A DNA stretch of 64,000 nt from Demequina gelatinilytica (GTDB lineage Bacteria; Actinomycetota; Actinomycetes; Actinomycetales; Demequinaceae): positions 124,001-188,000 of the forward strand of contig NZ_BBLV01000002.1 in NCBI RefSeq assembly GCF_000971115.1. The letters are read 5' to 3'. Shown piece by piece: positions 8,978 to 17,679 of this stretch. Each line of letters starts with the position of its first letter. Position 1 is the stretch's first letter. Under the pieces are notes generated by a model, which saw only the letters and a program-made list of their open reading frames with translations, had not been told where the DNA came from and ran no database searches. A program made the position numbers and the translations under genes.

Positions 8978-9817
8978 TCAGCGGTTCGCCAGCCGCCACA
9001 AGGTCGCGCGCACGTCGGGCACGATCAGGTCGCGGTTCCACACGACGTCGTCGTACGTGTAGCGCAGCTCAGCACGTCCCCAGGTGGTCGCGGCGCGACC
9101 ACGATCGCGGTCCCTCCTGAACTGCGGCTTATCGCGGTGGTAGCTGAAGCCGTCGCACTCGACCACGACCACTCCCCCGACCACGAAGTCGACCCGTCCC
9201 ACCCCCTCGAGCTCGACCTGGGTCCTCACGTCGAGGCCCGCGTCGCGCATCGTCACCCGCGCCAGCGTCTCCGTGGGCGACTCGGACGAGAGGTCCAGCC
9301 GCGCGAGAAGCCAGGCCCGGCGCTCCTCGCTGCAGATCCTGAACCGCTCGATCACATCGGGCGCGGCCTTCTCACCGCGGATCGCACCCTCGATCGCTGC
9401 GAGGTGCTCAGCAGGCGGCAGGCAACGGGACGCCAGGTCGAGCGCGATGGGAACCTCGCGCATCCGCTCCAGCGGGTACCGGGTGGTCCGGTGGATCGCC
9501 ACCCGATCGAGCGGCCTGGCACCGAGGTTGGAGAGGCTCCGCGAGTCCGGCACCGCGATGTGGGCGATCATCGGTGCAGGCAGCACGGGCACGTCGTTGG
9601 CCGCCAGCACGCTCACGCACGCGGGCTCGCCGCGGAAGATCACGGCATCGACCTCTTCGTACGGCGCCTGCGGCAGCGCGAAGCAGCCACGATGCGGGCG
9701 GACCACCGTGCCCTCGGTCACCGCATGGAGCAGCGCGCCGCGCGACACCCCGGCATCCGCGAGATCGGTCCACCGCGCGGCGCCGCCGGCCATGAGAAGG
9801 GCGCGCACCGGATCCAT
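8978..9817 (-). CDS. DUF559 / AbiEi-antitoxin-like protein with Vsr-type nuclease fold (copy 1)
   Basis: The 279-residue protein has an N-terminal winged-helix-like region (WTDLADAGVSRGALLHAVTEG, then VVRPHRGCFALP) as in AbiEi-type antitoxins. The C-terminal DUF559 domain is related to Vsr/PD-(D/E)xK nucleases. The candidate catalytic set is D210 (GRVDFVV), E220 and D222 (VVECDGFSYH), followed by a basic helix (FRRDRDR). It has no promoter-proximal partner gene and stands alone between hpt and ftsH, two genes normally adjacent in this group. Palindromic repeats A and B bracket it. Such genes are numerous in actinobacteria and have no proven function. A second, divergent copy lies at 32.1-33.0 kb in the same kind of setting. 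The start ATG at 9817 is the first in frame giving the full winged helix. Confidence 0.75.
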   Translation of the reverse strand: MDPVRALLMAGGAARWTDLADAGVSRGALLHAVTEGTVVRPHRGCFALPQAPYEEVDAVIFRGEPACVSVLAANDVPVLPAPMIAHIAVPDSRSLSNLGARPLDRVAIHRTTRYPLERMREVPIALDLASRCLPPAEHLAAIEGAIRGEKAAPDVIERFRICSEERRAWLLARLDLSSESPTETLARVTMRDAGLDVRTQVELEGVGRVDFVVGGVVVVECDGFSYHRDKPQFRRDRDRGRAATTWGRAELRYTYDDVVWNRDLIVPDVRATLWRLANR

Positions 9818-9921
9818 GGATGGGACGGTCGCGCGCGGCGCTCCACGGCGCGACGCAGCGATCTCGATCGGGGGAGGACGCGCGGGCGCACGGGGGCCGT
9901 GGACCTCACGCCGTCCACCCG

Positions 9922-10019
9922 TGACAGCGGCAACGGATCTCAGACCGACACGCCGACGATCCTCAGCGAAACCCGCCCGACACGCCGCGCACCCGGGACT
10001 CGGTCCGTTGCGACTGTCA
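9922..10019. repeat. Palindromic intergenic repeat, family 1, copy B
   Basis: The outer arms TGACAGCGGCAACGGA and TCCGTTGCGACTGTCA match copy A almost exactly. The inner part differs: CGACACGCCG occurs twice as a direct repeat (9946-9955 and 9978-9987) instead of as inverted arms. It lies upstream of the DUF559 gene and seven bases past the hpt stop (10027). Together A and B frame a unit of about 1.15 kb. Confidence 0.75.
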
Positions 10020-10026
10020 GGGCGGG

Positions 10027-10584
10027 TTACTTGTCGCCGTAGACCTCGGGCTTGAGCACCGCCACGAACGGCAGCGTGCGGTAGTCCTCCGCGAAGTCGA
10101 GTCCGTAGCCGACCACGAACTGGTTCGGGATGTCGAAGCCCAGGTACTTGACGGGCACGTCCACCACGGCGGCCGCGGGCTTGCGCAGCAGCGCGGCGAC
10201 CTCGACCGAGGCCGCGCCGCGCGAGCGCAGGTTGCCGGTGAGCCACGACAGCGTGACGCCGGTGTCGATGATGTCCTCGACGATCAGGACGTGGCGGCCC
10301 GTGAGGTCCGCGTCGAGGTCCTTGAGGATGCGCACCACGCCCGAGGACTTGGTGCCCGAGCCGTAGGAGGACACCGCCATCCAGTCCATCTGCACGGCCG
10401 GCGGCATGCGCCGCGCGAGGTCCGCCATGACCATGACCGCACCCTTGAGGACGCCCACGAGCAGCAGGTCCTTGTCCGCGTAGTCGGCGCGGATCTCCGC
10501 CGCCATCTCGTCGAGCTTGCGCCCGATCGCGTTCTCGCTCACGAGCACCTCGGAGAAGTCGCTCATGTCGTACTGGAAGCTCAC
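10027..10584 (-). CDS. hpt: Hypoxanthine phosphoribosyltransferase
   Basis: The 185-residue cytosolic enzyme salvages hypoxanthine and guanine with PRPP. The PRPP-binding loop VLIVEDIIDTGVTLSWL is intact, as are LLVGVLKGAVMVMADL near the N-terminus and the C-terminal DIPNQFVVGYGLDFAEDYR segment. The GTG at 10584 overlaps the tilS stop as GTGA and has a strong Shine-Dalgarno sequence (AAGGAG, eight bases upstream) inside the end of tilS. The tilS-hpt pair is conserved widely. Confidence 0.95.
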   Translation of the reverse strand: MSFQYDMSDFSEVLVSENAIGRKLDEMAAEIRADYADKDLLLVGVLKGAVMVMADLARRMPPAVQMDWMAVSSYGSGTKSSGVVRILKDLDADLTGRHVLIVEDIIDTGVTLSWLTGNLRSRGAASVEVAALLRKPAAAVVDVPVKYLGFDIPNQFVVGYGLDFAEDYRTLPFVAVLKPEVYGDK

Positions 10585-11651
10585 GCTGGCCTCTCCTTAT
10601 GTCCCGGGTGGCTGATGACCAGCCTGCCATACTCGCGGCGGGCCTCGTATCCGCCGGGAAGCGAGATCGCGCCCTGCCCCTTCCACTGCATGACCAGCGA
10701 GTCGAGGGCCGCCACGTGGGTCGCGGTCAGGGGCCCGGCGCCCTTGTTCTCCGCCATCATCTTGAGCATGCGCGTGCGGATCGCATCGGGCAGGGCGGCG
10801 AGCATGTCGCAGCGCCACTCGTCCGCGCGTCCGGCCGCCGCGGAGGCCGCCGGGGCGGTCGCCCAGGACGATGCGGCGGCGGCGTGGGAGCGCGCCTGCC
10901 GGTCGAGCTCGTCCGCGTCGGCCTGGAGCAGCGCGGCCGAGCGGGCAAGCCCCGACACCACCCCGGGGCCCAGCACCTCGACGAGCGCGGGCATCACGCG
11001 GGTGCGCAGCGCGGAGCGCCGCGGGCCGTCCTCGCTGACGTTCGTGGGGTCGTGCCACGGGTCGAGGTCGAGCGCCTGGCACGCGGCCAGGGTGTCCTTG
11101 CGCCGCACCGTGAGGAAGGGGCGGACGATGCGCCCGCGGCGGGCGGGGATGCCCGACAGGGCGCGCGCACCCGAGCCGCGCGCGAGCGCGAGCAGGACGG
11201 TCTCCGCCTGGTCGTCCATGGTGTGGCCGGTCAGCAGGACGGGGTCGAGCCCGCCCTCGGCGTCGATGCGCGCCTCGAGCGCGGCGTAGCGGGCCTCGCG
11301 CGCGGCCGCCTCCATGCCTCCGGCGCGCCCGACCACCACCCGCTCGATGTGGACGGTGTGGATGCCGGCCCTGCGGACCTCATGCGCGGCGCGCTCCGCG
11401 ACCACGGCGGAGTCGGGCTGGAGACCGTGGTCGACGATGATCGCGCCGGCGAACAGCCCCTGCTTGCGCGCGACGAACGCGACGGCGGCGGCGAGCGCGA
11501 GCGAGTCGGGACCGCCGGAGCAGGCGACCCACACGCGGGTGCCGAGCTCGAGGTCGCCCAGGGCGTCGCGGACGGCGACCCTGCACGCCGCGACCGCGGG
11601 GTGCGGACCCGTCACCACGTGTCCCTGGTCCGGCCCGGCCTCATCCTGCAC
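10581..11651 (-). CDS. tilS: tRNA(Ile)-lysidine synthase
   Basis: The protein converts the wobble C of tRNA-Ile(CAU) to lysidine. The ATP pyrophosphatase P-loop SGGPDS lies at residues 45-50, followed by VDHGLQPDS and TGHTMDDQAETVLLALARGSG, which are typical of the family. The C-terminal half is Ala-rich but has the usual length for actinobacterial TilS (356 residues). The GTG at 11651 overlaps the dacB stop by 11 bases. A GTG at about 11618 (VVTGPHP) is a possible shorter start, since the first GTG has a weak ribosome site. Confidence 0.93.
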   Translation of the reverse strand: MQDEAGPDQGHVVTGPHPAVAACRVAVRDALGDLELGTRVWVACSGGPDSLALAAAVAFVARKQGLFAGAIIVDHGLQPDSAVVAERAAHEVRRAGIHTVHIERVVVGRAGGMEAAAREARYAALEARIDAEGGLDPVLLTGHTMDDQAETVLLALARGSGARALSGIPARRGRIVRPFLTVRRKDTLAACQALDLDPWHDPTNVSEDGPRRSALRTRVMPALVEVLGPGVVSGLARSAALLQADADELDRQARSHAAAASSWATAPAASAAAGRADEWRCDMLAALPDAIRTRMLKMMAENKGAGPLTATHVAALDSLVMQWKGQGAISLPGGYEARREYGRLVISHPGHKERPA

Positions 11652-13077
11652 AGCCGCATTCTGCCAGCGCGCCGAGCAGCACGTCGAACGCGGCCTTCGG
11701 CTCGACCTGCCCGTAGGGCATGCCGTCCGCGAGGATCGACACCGCCAGGGGACGGCCGTCCGCGGTCACGATCACGCCGGAGATCGCGGTGACGCCCGTG
11801 AGCGAACCGGTCTTCGCTCGCCAGTACCCGGCCGGAGAGGTGTCCGTGTAGCGCGTCTCGACGGTCCCCTCGAGGCCCGCGAGCGGGAGCCAGTCGAGCA
11901 GGCCCTCGAGCGCGGGAACGTCCCGCGCGGCGAGCAGCGCGCTCGTCATGGTCGCCGGGGAGATCTGGTTGCGGTCGGAGAAGCCGGCGCCGTCGTGGAG
12001 CTCGAGCCCCTCGATGTCGACCCCGATCTGGTCGAGCGCCCGGCGGATCGCCTTCGCCTCGCCCGTGGGCGTGGCCTTGTAGCCCATCTCGAGCGCGAGC
12101 ACCCGCGCGACCTGCTCCGCCACCGTGTTGTCGGACACCGACAGCAGGTGGCGGGAGACCTCGGACAGCGGCGCCGACTCGACGGCGGCGATCTCCTGGG
12201 CCCGCGCATCGTCCGCCACGGGGGACGAGGCGCGGGTCGCCTCCCCCTTCACGGTGAGGCCGCGCGCCTCGAGCGCGGTGACGAACAGGCCGCCCGCGTG
12301 CAGCGACGGGTCGGCGGCTCGCTGCGCGTAGTTGTCGTCGGTGAGGCGCGCTCCGTCGACCGCCAGCCCGGACACGGGTCCGGCGTACCCCATGTCGAAC
12401 GCGTACTGGGGCCACTCCTTGGGCCAGGCCGGTCCGGGGAAGTCCGAGTCGTCGACCTCGACCCGCACGGCGCCCGCCGCATCGTCCCCGAGGGACTCGA
12501 GCACCTGGTCGGCGAGGTCGCCGAGCCCGGCCCACCCCTGGGCCGCGTCCTCCGCATCGTCCACGTCGCCGTGGTGGCCCTGGTCCGCGGCGAGCAGCGA
12601 GTCGCCGCCCGCGACAAGGGTGAGCGTGCGCGACCTCGGGTTCCAGCGCACCGTGGTCGACGTGGTGAAGTCGGCGCCCAGCTGCGAGACCGCGGCGACC
12701 ACCGTGATGAGCTTGGTGGTGGACGCGGGCACCTGCGGGTCGGAGGCGTCGACGTCCGCATAGACGGTGCCGTCGAGGTAGTCGACCACGGAGATGTTGG
12801 TGGACTCGCCCGTGCGGGAGTCTGCCCGCACCGCCTCGGCGAGCTCCTGCACCTCGGCGGCCGAGGGGCGCGGCGCGTCGACGTCGAGGTCCGAGACCGC
12901 ATCGGTCCCCGCGGGGCTCTCCGCGGTCACGGGCTGCTGCGTGATGAACGGCGCCTGGGGCTCGTCCACGGGTGCGGCGGTGATCCAGCCCGGCACCCAG
13001 TCCTGCGCGTCGGCGTACAGGTAGCCGCCAGCCAGGACCAGCAGGGTGACCAGCACACCCGCGACGATTCTTCGCAC
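11641..13077 (-). CDS. dacB: D-alanyl-D-alanine carboxypeptidase / PBP4 type (peptidase S13)
   Basis: The 478-residue exported penicillin-binding protein trims or cleaves peptidoglycan peptides. An N-terminal membrane or signal segment (about 4-21) is followed by the three active-site boxes: S119-T-T-K122 (PASTTKLIT), S315-D-N and K422-T-G. I placed the start at the GTG at 13077 because a clear GGAGG lies six bases upstream and the hydrophobic segment begins directly after it. The gene diverges from ppa across 76 bases and is followed by tilS in an overlapping operon. Confidence 0.93.
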   Translation of the reverse strand: MRRIVAGVLVTLLVLAGGYLYADAQDWVPGWITAAPVDEPQAPFITQQPVTAESPAGTDAVSDLDVDAPRPSAAEVQELAEAVRADSRTGESTNISVVDYLDGTVYADVDASDPQVPASTTKLITVVAAVSQLGADFTTSTTVRWNPRSRTLTLVAGGDSLLAADQGHHGDVDDAEDAAQGWAGLGDLADQVLESLGDDAAGAVRVEVDDSDFPGPAWPKEWPQYAFDMGYAGPVSGLAVDGARLTDDNYAQRAADPSLHAGGLFVTALEARGLTVKGEATRASSPVADDARAQEIAAVESAPLSEVSRHLLSVSDNTVAEQVARVLALEMGYKATPTGEAKAIRRALDQIGVDIEGLELHDGAGFSDRNQISPATMTSALLAARDVPALEGLLDWLPLAGLEGTVETRYTDTSPAGYWRAKTGSLTGVTAISGVIVTADGRPLAVSILADGMPYGQVEPKAAFDVLLGALAECGCAG

Positions 13078-13153
13078 CCACGACCTCCGAACATGCGCCA
13101 CACTAGTACCGGACCGCACCAGGACCTCAGACCTAACGCTAAGGACGCCAGGC

Positions 13154-13675
13154 ATGGAATTCGACGTCACCATCGAGATCCCCAAGGGCTCGCGCAACAA
13201 GTACGAGGTGGATCACCACACCGGCCGCATCGTGCTCGACCGCATGCTGTTCACCTCGACGCGCTACCCGGACGATTATGGCTTCATCGACGGCACGCTC
13301 GGTGAGGACGGGGACCCGCTGGACGCGCTCGTGCTGCTCGAGGAGCCCACGTTCCCCGGCTGCCAGATCCGCTGCCGTGCGCTCGGGATGTTCCGCATGC
13401 GCGACGAGGCCGGCGGCGACGACAAGGTCCTGTGCGTGCCGGTCGGCGACCAGCGTCAGACCTGGCGCCAGGAGCTCACGGACGTCTCCGACTTCCACCG
13501 CCTCGAGGTCCAGCACTTCTTCGAGGTCTACAAGGACCTCGAGCCCGGCAAGTCCGTCGAGGGCGCCCACTGGGTGTCGCGCGAGGAGGCCGAGGAGGAG
13601 ATCCGCTCGTCGTTCGAGCGCGCCAAGGGCACGCCCTTCGCGACCCTCAACCCGCTGCACCCGCCGCAGCACTGA
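13154..13675 (+). CDS. ppa: Inorganic pyrophosphatase, soluble family I
   Basis: The 173-residue cytosolic enzyme hydrolyses pyrophosphate and so pulls biosynthetic reactions forward. The metal-binding signature [10 protein letters not shown] is present together with the N-terminal [13 protein letters not shown] and [12 protein letters not shown] segments. Length and sequence are typical. The ATG at 13154 aligns with the family N-terminus. A strong hairpin terminator follows the stop. Confidence 0.97.
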   Translation: MEFDVTIEIPKGSRNKYEVDHHTGRIVLDRMLFTSTRYPDDYGFIDGTLGEDGDPLDALVLLEEPTFPGCQIRCRALGMFRMRDEAGGDDKVLCVPVGDQRQTWRQELTDVSDFHRLEVQHFFEVYKDLEPGKSVEGAHWVSREEAEEEIRSSFERAKGTPFATLNPLHPPQH

Positions 13676-13680
13676 GCTCG

Positions 13681-13747
13681 CGCAGAAGCCCCCGACACTC
13701 CCAACGGAACCGATCCCGGTTCCGCGGCGTGTCGGGGGCTTCTTGCG
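13681..13747. terminator. Strong hairpin terminator after ppa, probably bidirectional
   Basis: The arms GCAGAAGCCCCCGACAC (13682-13698) and GTGTCGGGGGCTTCTTGC (13729-13746) pair almost perfectly. The loop can itself form a hairpin (AACGGAACCG with CGGTTCCG). It lies between ppa (+) and the convergent NlpC/P60 gene (-), and it contains part of repeat copy C. Confidence 0.75.
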
Positions 13748-13790
13748 TCCGATCCACGGCGTGTCGCGCCGAGATCCGTTGGGACTGTCG
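13692..13790. repeat. Palindromic intergenic repeat, family 1, copy C (solitary)
   Basis: Outer arms CGACACTCCCAACGGA and GATCCGTTGGGACTGTCG match the ends of copies A and B. CGGCGTGTCG occurs twice inside (13726-13735 and 13758-13767). It has no DUF559 gene beside it and is merged with the ppa terminator. Confidence 0.6.
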
Positions 13791-13798
13791 GACGGGGG

Positions 13799-15280
13799 TC
13801 AGGGGCGGCCGATGTACGGCATCATGTTCGACGCCATCCATGCGTAGAGGCCGCGGGTACCGGAGACCTTGGAGGGGTTCACCGCCTCCATCACCATGCC
13901 GTTGCCCACATACATGGCCACGTGGTAGATGGTCGACGGATCCGAGGTGTTGGTCGCGTAGAAGACCAGGTCTCCCGGGCGGATCTGCGAGTACGACAGG
14001 TGCGTGGTGTACGAGTACTGGCTCCGCGACGAGCGCGTGATCCAGTGCCCCGCGGAGGACCACGCCGTGGACGTGAGGCCCGAGCAGTCGAAGTACGTGG
14101 GACCCGAGGCGCCCAGCTGGTACGGCTTGCCGGACAGGCCCAGGGCGGCGTTGGACGCCGCGACACCCTGCGCGGCGGTCGACTTCCACGCGGTGGCCGG
14201 CGTCTCCGGCTCGCTCGTGGCGGTCGGCTTGGGGGTCGACGTCTCCTCGGGCTCCGAGGTCTGCGTCTCCTCGGGCTCGGAGGTCTCGGTCGGCTTGGGA
14301 GTCGAGGTCGTGGTGGGCTTGGGCGTCGACGTGGTCGTCGGCTTCGGGGACGATGTGGTGGTGGGCTTGGGCGTCGAGGTGGACGTCGCGGTCGAGGTGG
14401 GACGCGGGCGCGCCGTCTCCTCGGCCTGAGCGGCCTCCTCCGCGGCCCGCTGGCGCTCCTCGGCCTCGGCCTGCTCGCGCGCCGCGCGCTCCGCCTCGAG
14501 ACCGGCCTGCCGCTCCTCCTCGAGCGCGACGGTGACGCCACGCAGCTCGGCGAGGCGGGTCACGGCGTCGGCGCGCGTCGCGTCGGCCTCGGCCACCGCC
14601 TGCTCGGCGTGGTCCTGCGCGTCCTGCGCCTCCGCGTACGCGGAGCGCGCCTCCGTCGCGGCGGCATCGGCCTCGGTCGCGGCGTCGTCCGCGTACTCGC
14701 GCATCGTGCTCGCGACCAGCTCGGCCGCCTGCACGCGCTGCACCCACACATCCGCCTCGTCGGAGCCGCGCTCGAAGGCCTCGGTGCGCGCGATGACGTC
14801 GTCGACGGACTCCGCGCCCACGACGGCACCGATCTGGCTCATCGAGCCCGAGTCGCGGTACGCGGCCTGCGCGACGGCGGCGAGGTTCTCGCGTGCGACG
14901 GCGAGCTCCTTCTCCGCCTGCTCGGCGCGCTCGTTCGCGGCGGCGAGCGTGTCCTGGGCCGCATCGGCGGCATCCTGCGCCTCGATGTAGTCCTCGCCGG
15001 CCAGCAGGGCGTTCGCGGTGGCCTCGTCGCGCGCGGCCGCGAGCGCGGCGATCGCGTTGTCGAGCTCGTCGATGCCCGAGGCGAGGTCCTCCGCAGCGGC
15101 GCGCGCCGCGTCGATCTCCGCCTGGCCGGGGTAGTCCTCGGCGCGCGCACGATGCGTCGGGCCCGCCACCACCACGGCGCTGGCGATCGCGAACATCGTC
15201 ACAAGCGCGAGCGCCCGCCGAACCCCTGCCGTCACATCCACCGCCCTGGTCACGTTTGTCACATCAGTAACTTCCGCCAC
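13799..15280 (-). CDS. Secreted NlpC/P60 peptidoglycan endopeptidase with coiled coil and Thr/Pro linker
   Basis: This exported wall hydrolase is about 493 residues long. A signal segment (RALALVTMFAIASAVVVAG) is followed by a long Ala/Glu-rich coiled coil (about residues 40-290), as in RipA/P60-type cell-separation enzymes. Next is a low-complexity linker of STPKPTTT- and SEPEET-type repeats, and then a C-terminal NlpC/P60 domain. The catalytic pair is Cys in YFDCSGL (about 399) and His in YHVAMYVG (about 453). It probably cleaves stem peptides during daughter-cell separation, with the coiled coil acting as inhibitor or FtsX-binding part by analogy. The start is uncertain: GTG at 15280, 15262 and 15253 are all in frame ahead of the signal. 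Confidence 0.88.
   Translation of the reverse strand: MAEVTDVTNVTRAVDVTAGVRRALALVTMFAIASAVVVAGPTHRARAEDYPGQAEIDAARAAAEDLASGIDELDNAIAALAAARDEATANALLAGEDYIEAQDAADAAQDTLAAANERAEQAEKELAVARENLAAVAQAAYRDSGSMSQIGAVVGAESVDDVIARTEAFERGSDEADVWVQRVQAAELVASTMREYADDAATEADAAATEARSAYAEAQDAQDHAEQAVAEADATRADAVTRLAELRGVTVALEEERQAGLEAERAAREQAEAEERQRAAEEAAQAEETARPRPTSTATSTSTPKPTTTSSPKPTTTSTPKPTTTSTPKPTETSEPEETQTSEPEETSTPKPTATSEPETPATAWKSTAAQGVAASNAALGLSGKPYQLGASGPTYFDCSGLTSTAWSSAGHWITRSSRSQYSYTTHLSYSQIRPGDLVFYATNTSDPSTIYHVAMYVGNGMVMEAVNPSKVSGTRGLYAWMASNMMPYIGRP
14203..14402. repeat. In-gene tandem repeat encoding a Thr/Pro/Lys then Glu-rich linker
   Basis: About eight imperfect units code for STPKPTTT and SEPEETQT motifs between the coiled coil and the NlpC/P60 domain of the wall hydrolase. 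Such linkers commonly span the peptidoglycan layer. The near-identical units make the copy number prone to slippage. Confidence 0.7.
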
Positions 15281-15415
15281 TGATCCTAGGCCCGAGGGAC
15301 GGATTGCGGAACCCCGTGCCGCACACGCTTTCGGGCCTACCTCTGGCATCGGCACCTCCGGCGCCCGACATGAGGTGCCGCAGCGGCACCCCGCGCGCCC
15401 TCTAGGCTGAGCGCC

Positions 15416-16612
15416 ATGGACGACGACGGGATCGAGACCGACGCCAAGGCCGCGGACGAAGGCCCGGGCGCCGGCGCGCCCATCCCCGCCAGCGCCGCAT
15501 GGCGCGAGGGCGACCACCCGGGGCGCCGCATCTTCCTCCCGCTGGGCGACCTCCCGCTCGAGGCCGATCCGTCAGGCGTGCTCCCGGGCACGGTGCTCGC
15601 CTACGAGACGTGGGGCGAGCTCGCCCCCGACCGGAGCAACGCGGTGTACGTCGCGCACGCGCTCACGGGAGACAGCCACGTGTTCGGCCCGGCCGAGCCT
15701 GGCCACCATACCGGCGGCTGGTGGAACGCGATGGTGGGCCCGGGCAAGCCCATCGACCCCGCACGCCACTTCATCGTGTGCGCGAACGTCATCGGCGGCT
15801 GCCAGGGCTCGACGGGCCCGGCCAGCGCGCACCCCGAGGACGGTCGCCCGTGGGGCTCGCGGTTCCCCTACGTGACGATGCGCGATATGGCACGCGCCGA
15901 GATGCTCCTCGCGGACCACCTGGGGATCGACCGCTGGAAGCTCATGACCGGCCCGTCGATGGGCGGCATGCGTGCGCTCGAGTGGGTCGCGATGGCACCC
16001 GAGCGCGTGGGCGCGGTGGCCCCGGTGGGCTCGACGGGCGCGACCACGGCCGACCAGATCGCGTGGTCCACCGCTCAGCTCGCCGCGATCAAGGCGGATC
16101 CCCGGTTCCGCGACGGCGACTACTACGACGCGGCGGACGGCGACGGCCCGCACGTGGGCATCGGGATCGCGCGCATGATCGCGCACACCACCTACCGCAG
16201 CGCGGGGGAGCTCAACGAGCGCTTCGACCGCGGCTACCAGGGCGGCTCCGATCCGCTGGGCAAGGGCGGCCTGTTCTCGGTGCAGTCGTACCTCGAGCAC
16301 CACGCGCGCAAGCTCGCGCGGCGCTTCGACGCGAACACGTACGTGAGGCTCGCCCAGGCGATCCAGTCGCACGATGTGGGACGGGGCCGTGGCGGCGTCG
16401 AGACCGCGCTGGCGCGGTACACGGACCCGGCTCTGGTGATCGCGATCGACTCGGACCGCCTCTACCCGCTCGCGAACTCGCAGCGGCTCGACGCCGCGCT
16501 GTCGGGGTCTGAGGGGGTCAAGGTGGTGCACTCCCCCGTGGGCCACGACGGCTTCCTGGTCGAGACCGCGCAGATGAACGCCTTCATGGAGGAGTTCGAG
16601 CGGCGCCTGTGA
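15416..16612 (+). CDS. metX: Homoserine O-acetyltransferase family, first copy
   Basis: The 398-residue alpha/beta-hydrolase-fold enzyme of the MetX family activates homoserine for methionine synthesis. The nucleophile is S181 in GPSMGGMRALEW, with D347 (IDSDRLYP) and H377 (GHDGFL) completing the triad. The family segments NAVYVAHALTGDSHV and GGWWNAMVGPGKPID are intact. It stands alone, away from metY, while a second metX lies 5.5 kb downstream, fused by overlap to metY. The two copies agree closely throughout. MetX-fold enzymes may use acetyl- or succinyl-CoA, and some act on serine, so this separate copy could have a different substrate. The stretch before APIPASAAW is an acidic N-terminal extension. 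Confidence 0.9.
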   Translation: MDDDGIETDAKAADEGPGAGAPIPASAAWREGDHPGRRIFLPLGDLPLEADPSGVLPGTVLAYETWGELAPDRSNAVYVAHALTGDSHVFGPAEPGHHTGGWWNAMVGPGKPIDPARHFIVCANVIGGCQGSTGPASAHPEDGRPWGSRFPYVTMRDMARAEMLLADHLGIDRWKLMTGPSMGGMRALEWVAMAPERVGAVAPVGSTGATTADQIAWSTAQLAAIKADPRFRDGDYYDAADGDGPHVGIGIARMIAHTTYRSAGELNERFDRGYQGGSDPLGKGGLFSVQSYLEHHARKLARRFDANTYVRLAQAIQSHDVGRGRGGVETALARYTDPALVIAIDSDRLYPLANSQRLDAALSGSEGVKVVHSPVGHDGFLVETAQMNAFMEEFERRL

Positions 16613-16631
16613 GCCGCTGCCCGAGTGCGCG

Positions 16632-17426
16632 CTACGCGGCGACGCGTGCGCTCACCACGCGCGCGTAGAGCTCGCGGTCCAGGTCGCACCACTCGCGAAG
16701 GCGCGCCTTCTGCACGTCCGAGACCTCGGGGACGGGACGGAACTCCCGCATCGCGAGGTCCGTCCGGCCGCCGCGGGCGGACTTCACCGCACGCTTGAGG
16801 CGGGAGCTCCACCCCTGCCGATGCGGGTTGGCCTTCACGTCGGCGGGCTCCCATCCCAGCGTCTCGCAGATCTCGTCGACCCACCCGGACTGCTCCAGCA
16901 CCCCGACCACGTCCATCTGCTCGAGGCGCTGCTGAGCGACCGTCAGCAGCTCCTCCGGCTCGGCGTCCTCCTGCCAGTCCGCCCCGAGCAGCATCTTCGT
17001 GTAGTACGAGGTCGAGGTGTGCGGCGCGATGTGGTCGTCCACGTAGTCGATGATGTCGGTGTGCTCGGTGTAGCCGTTCGCGTAGTCGTAGCGGAAGTTG
17101 CTGATGAGGCGTGCGACGGGCTCCCGCATCACGGTGACGATCTGCACGTCCGGGCGCGCGCCGAGCACCTCGAGCGCCGGCACCGCCCACTCGGTCGCGA
17201 TGAAGGTGACGCCGGAGTCGAGGAGGTCGTCGACATACGCGTGGAGCGCCTCGGCGGAGAGGTCCCACGGACGATGCACCTTGCCGCGCTCGTCGAGCGG
17301 GTTGCCGTTCGCATGGCGCGGGTACAGCGTCTCGCCGTTGCGGTGGGCGAGCTCCACCACGCTTGTGCCTCCAGCCTTGTGGAAGTGCACGAAGAAGGCG
17401 AGGCGGCGGTCGGCTGAAGTCGTCAT
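16632..17426 (-). CDS. Sulfotransferase family 2-like protein
   Basis: The 264-residue protein carries the PAPS-binding 5'-phosphosulfate loop FFVHFHKAGGTSVVEL near the N-terminus, in the HxHKAGGTS form typical of Golgi-type family 2 enzymes. The 3'-phosphate motif is VTVMREPVARLISNFRYDY (about 95-113). It probably transfers sulfate from PAPS to a carbohydrate. No membrane segment is visible, so it would act in the cytosol on a lipid-linked or soluble sugar. GGAG lies six bases before the ATG at 17426. It is separated from the five clustered sulfotransferases at 33-37 kb and is divergently arranged with an acyltransferase gene, which suggests another surface-glycan modification pair. Confidence 0.8.
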   Translation of the reverse strand: MTTSADRRLAFFVHFHKAGGTSVVELAHRNGETLYPRHANGNPLDERGKVHRPWDLSAEALHAYVDDLLDSGVTFIATEWAVPALEVLGARPDVQIVTVMREPVARLISNFRYDYANGYTEHTDIIDYVDDHIAPHTSTSYYTKMLLGADWQEDAEPEELLTVAQQRLEQMDVVGVLEQSGWVDEICETLGWEPADVKANPHRQGWSSRLKRAVKSARGGRTDLAMREFRPVPEVSDVQKARLREWCDLDRELYARVVSARVAA

Positions 17427-17679
17427 CGGTGGCTCCACGGTCCGGGGTGTCCGTCTTGCTGCACTGCAAACATACAACTGCCTCGTAGGTCGGGCACAAG
17501 GGGCAAATAGGAAAAACTGGCGTGCAGGCGCTTCAGGACGCATCGATGGGCCGTCCCTGCGCCCGTCGACGCACGTCCACGTACGAATTGTCCCGATTTG
17601 TGTGACATCGCAACCGCCGCCGGGTTACGGTGAGCCCGAGGGTTCCTGCTTGCACGACACGACGCCAGGGGGGCGCGCC

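Noticed and set aside
8871-10019. Insertion sequence or transposon carrying the DUF559 gene
   Set aside because: No transposase, no terminal inverted repeats ending at a recognisable target duplication, and the repeats are themselves palindromes. A mobile unit is possible but not a known IS type.
14203-14402. CRISPR-like periodic repeats
   Set aside because: The periodicity is in-frame Thr/Pro/Lys and Glu coding repeats in a wall hydrolase linker, with no spacers.
17427-17679. CRP-type site in the gap containing TTGTGTGACATCGCAACC
   Set aside because: Only the TGTGA half matches; the second half is not TCACA at the required spacing.
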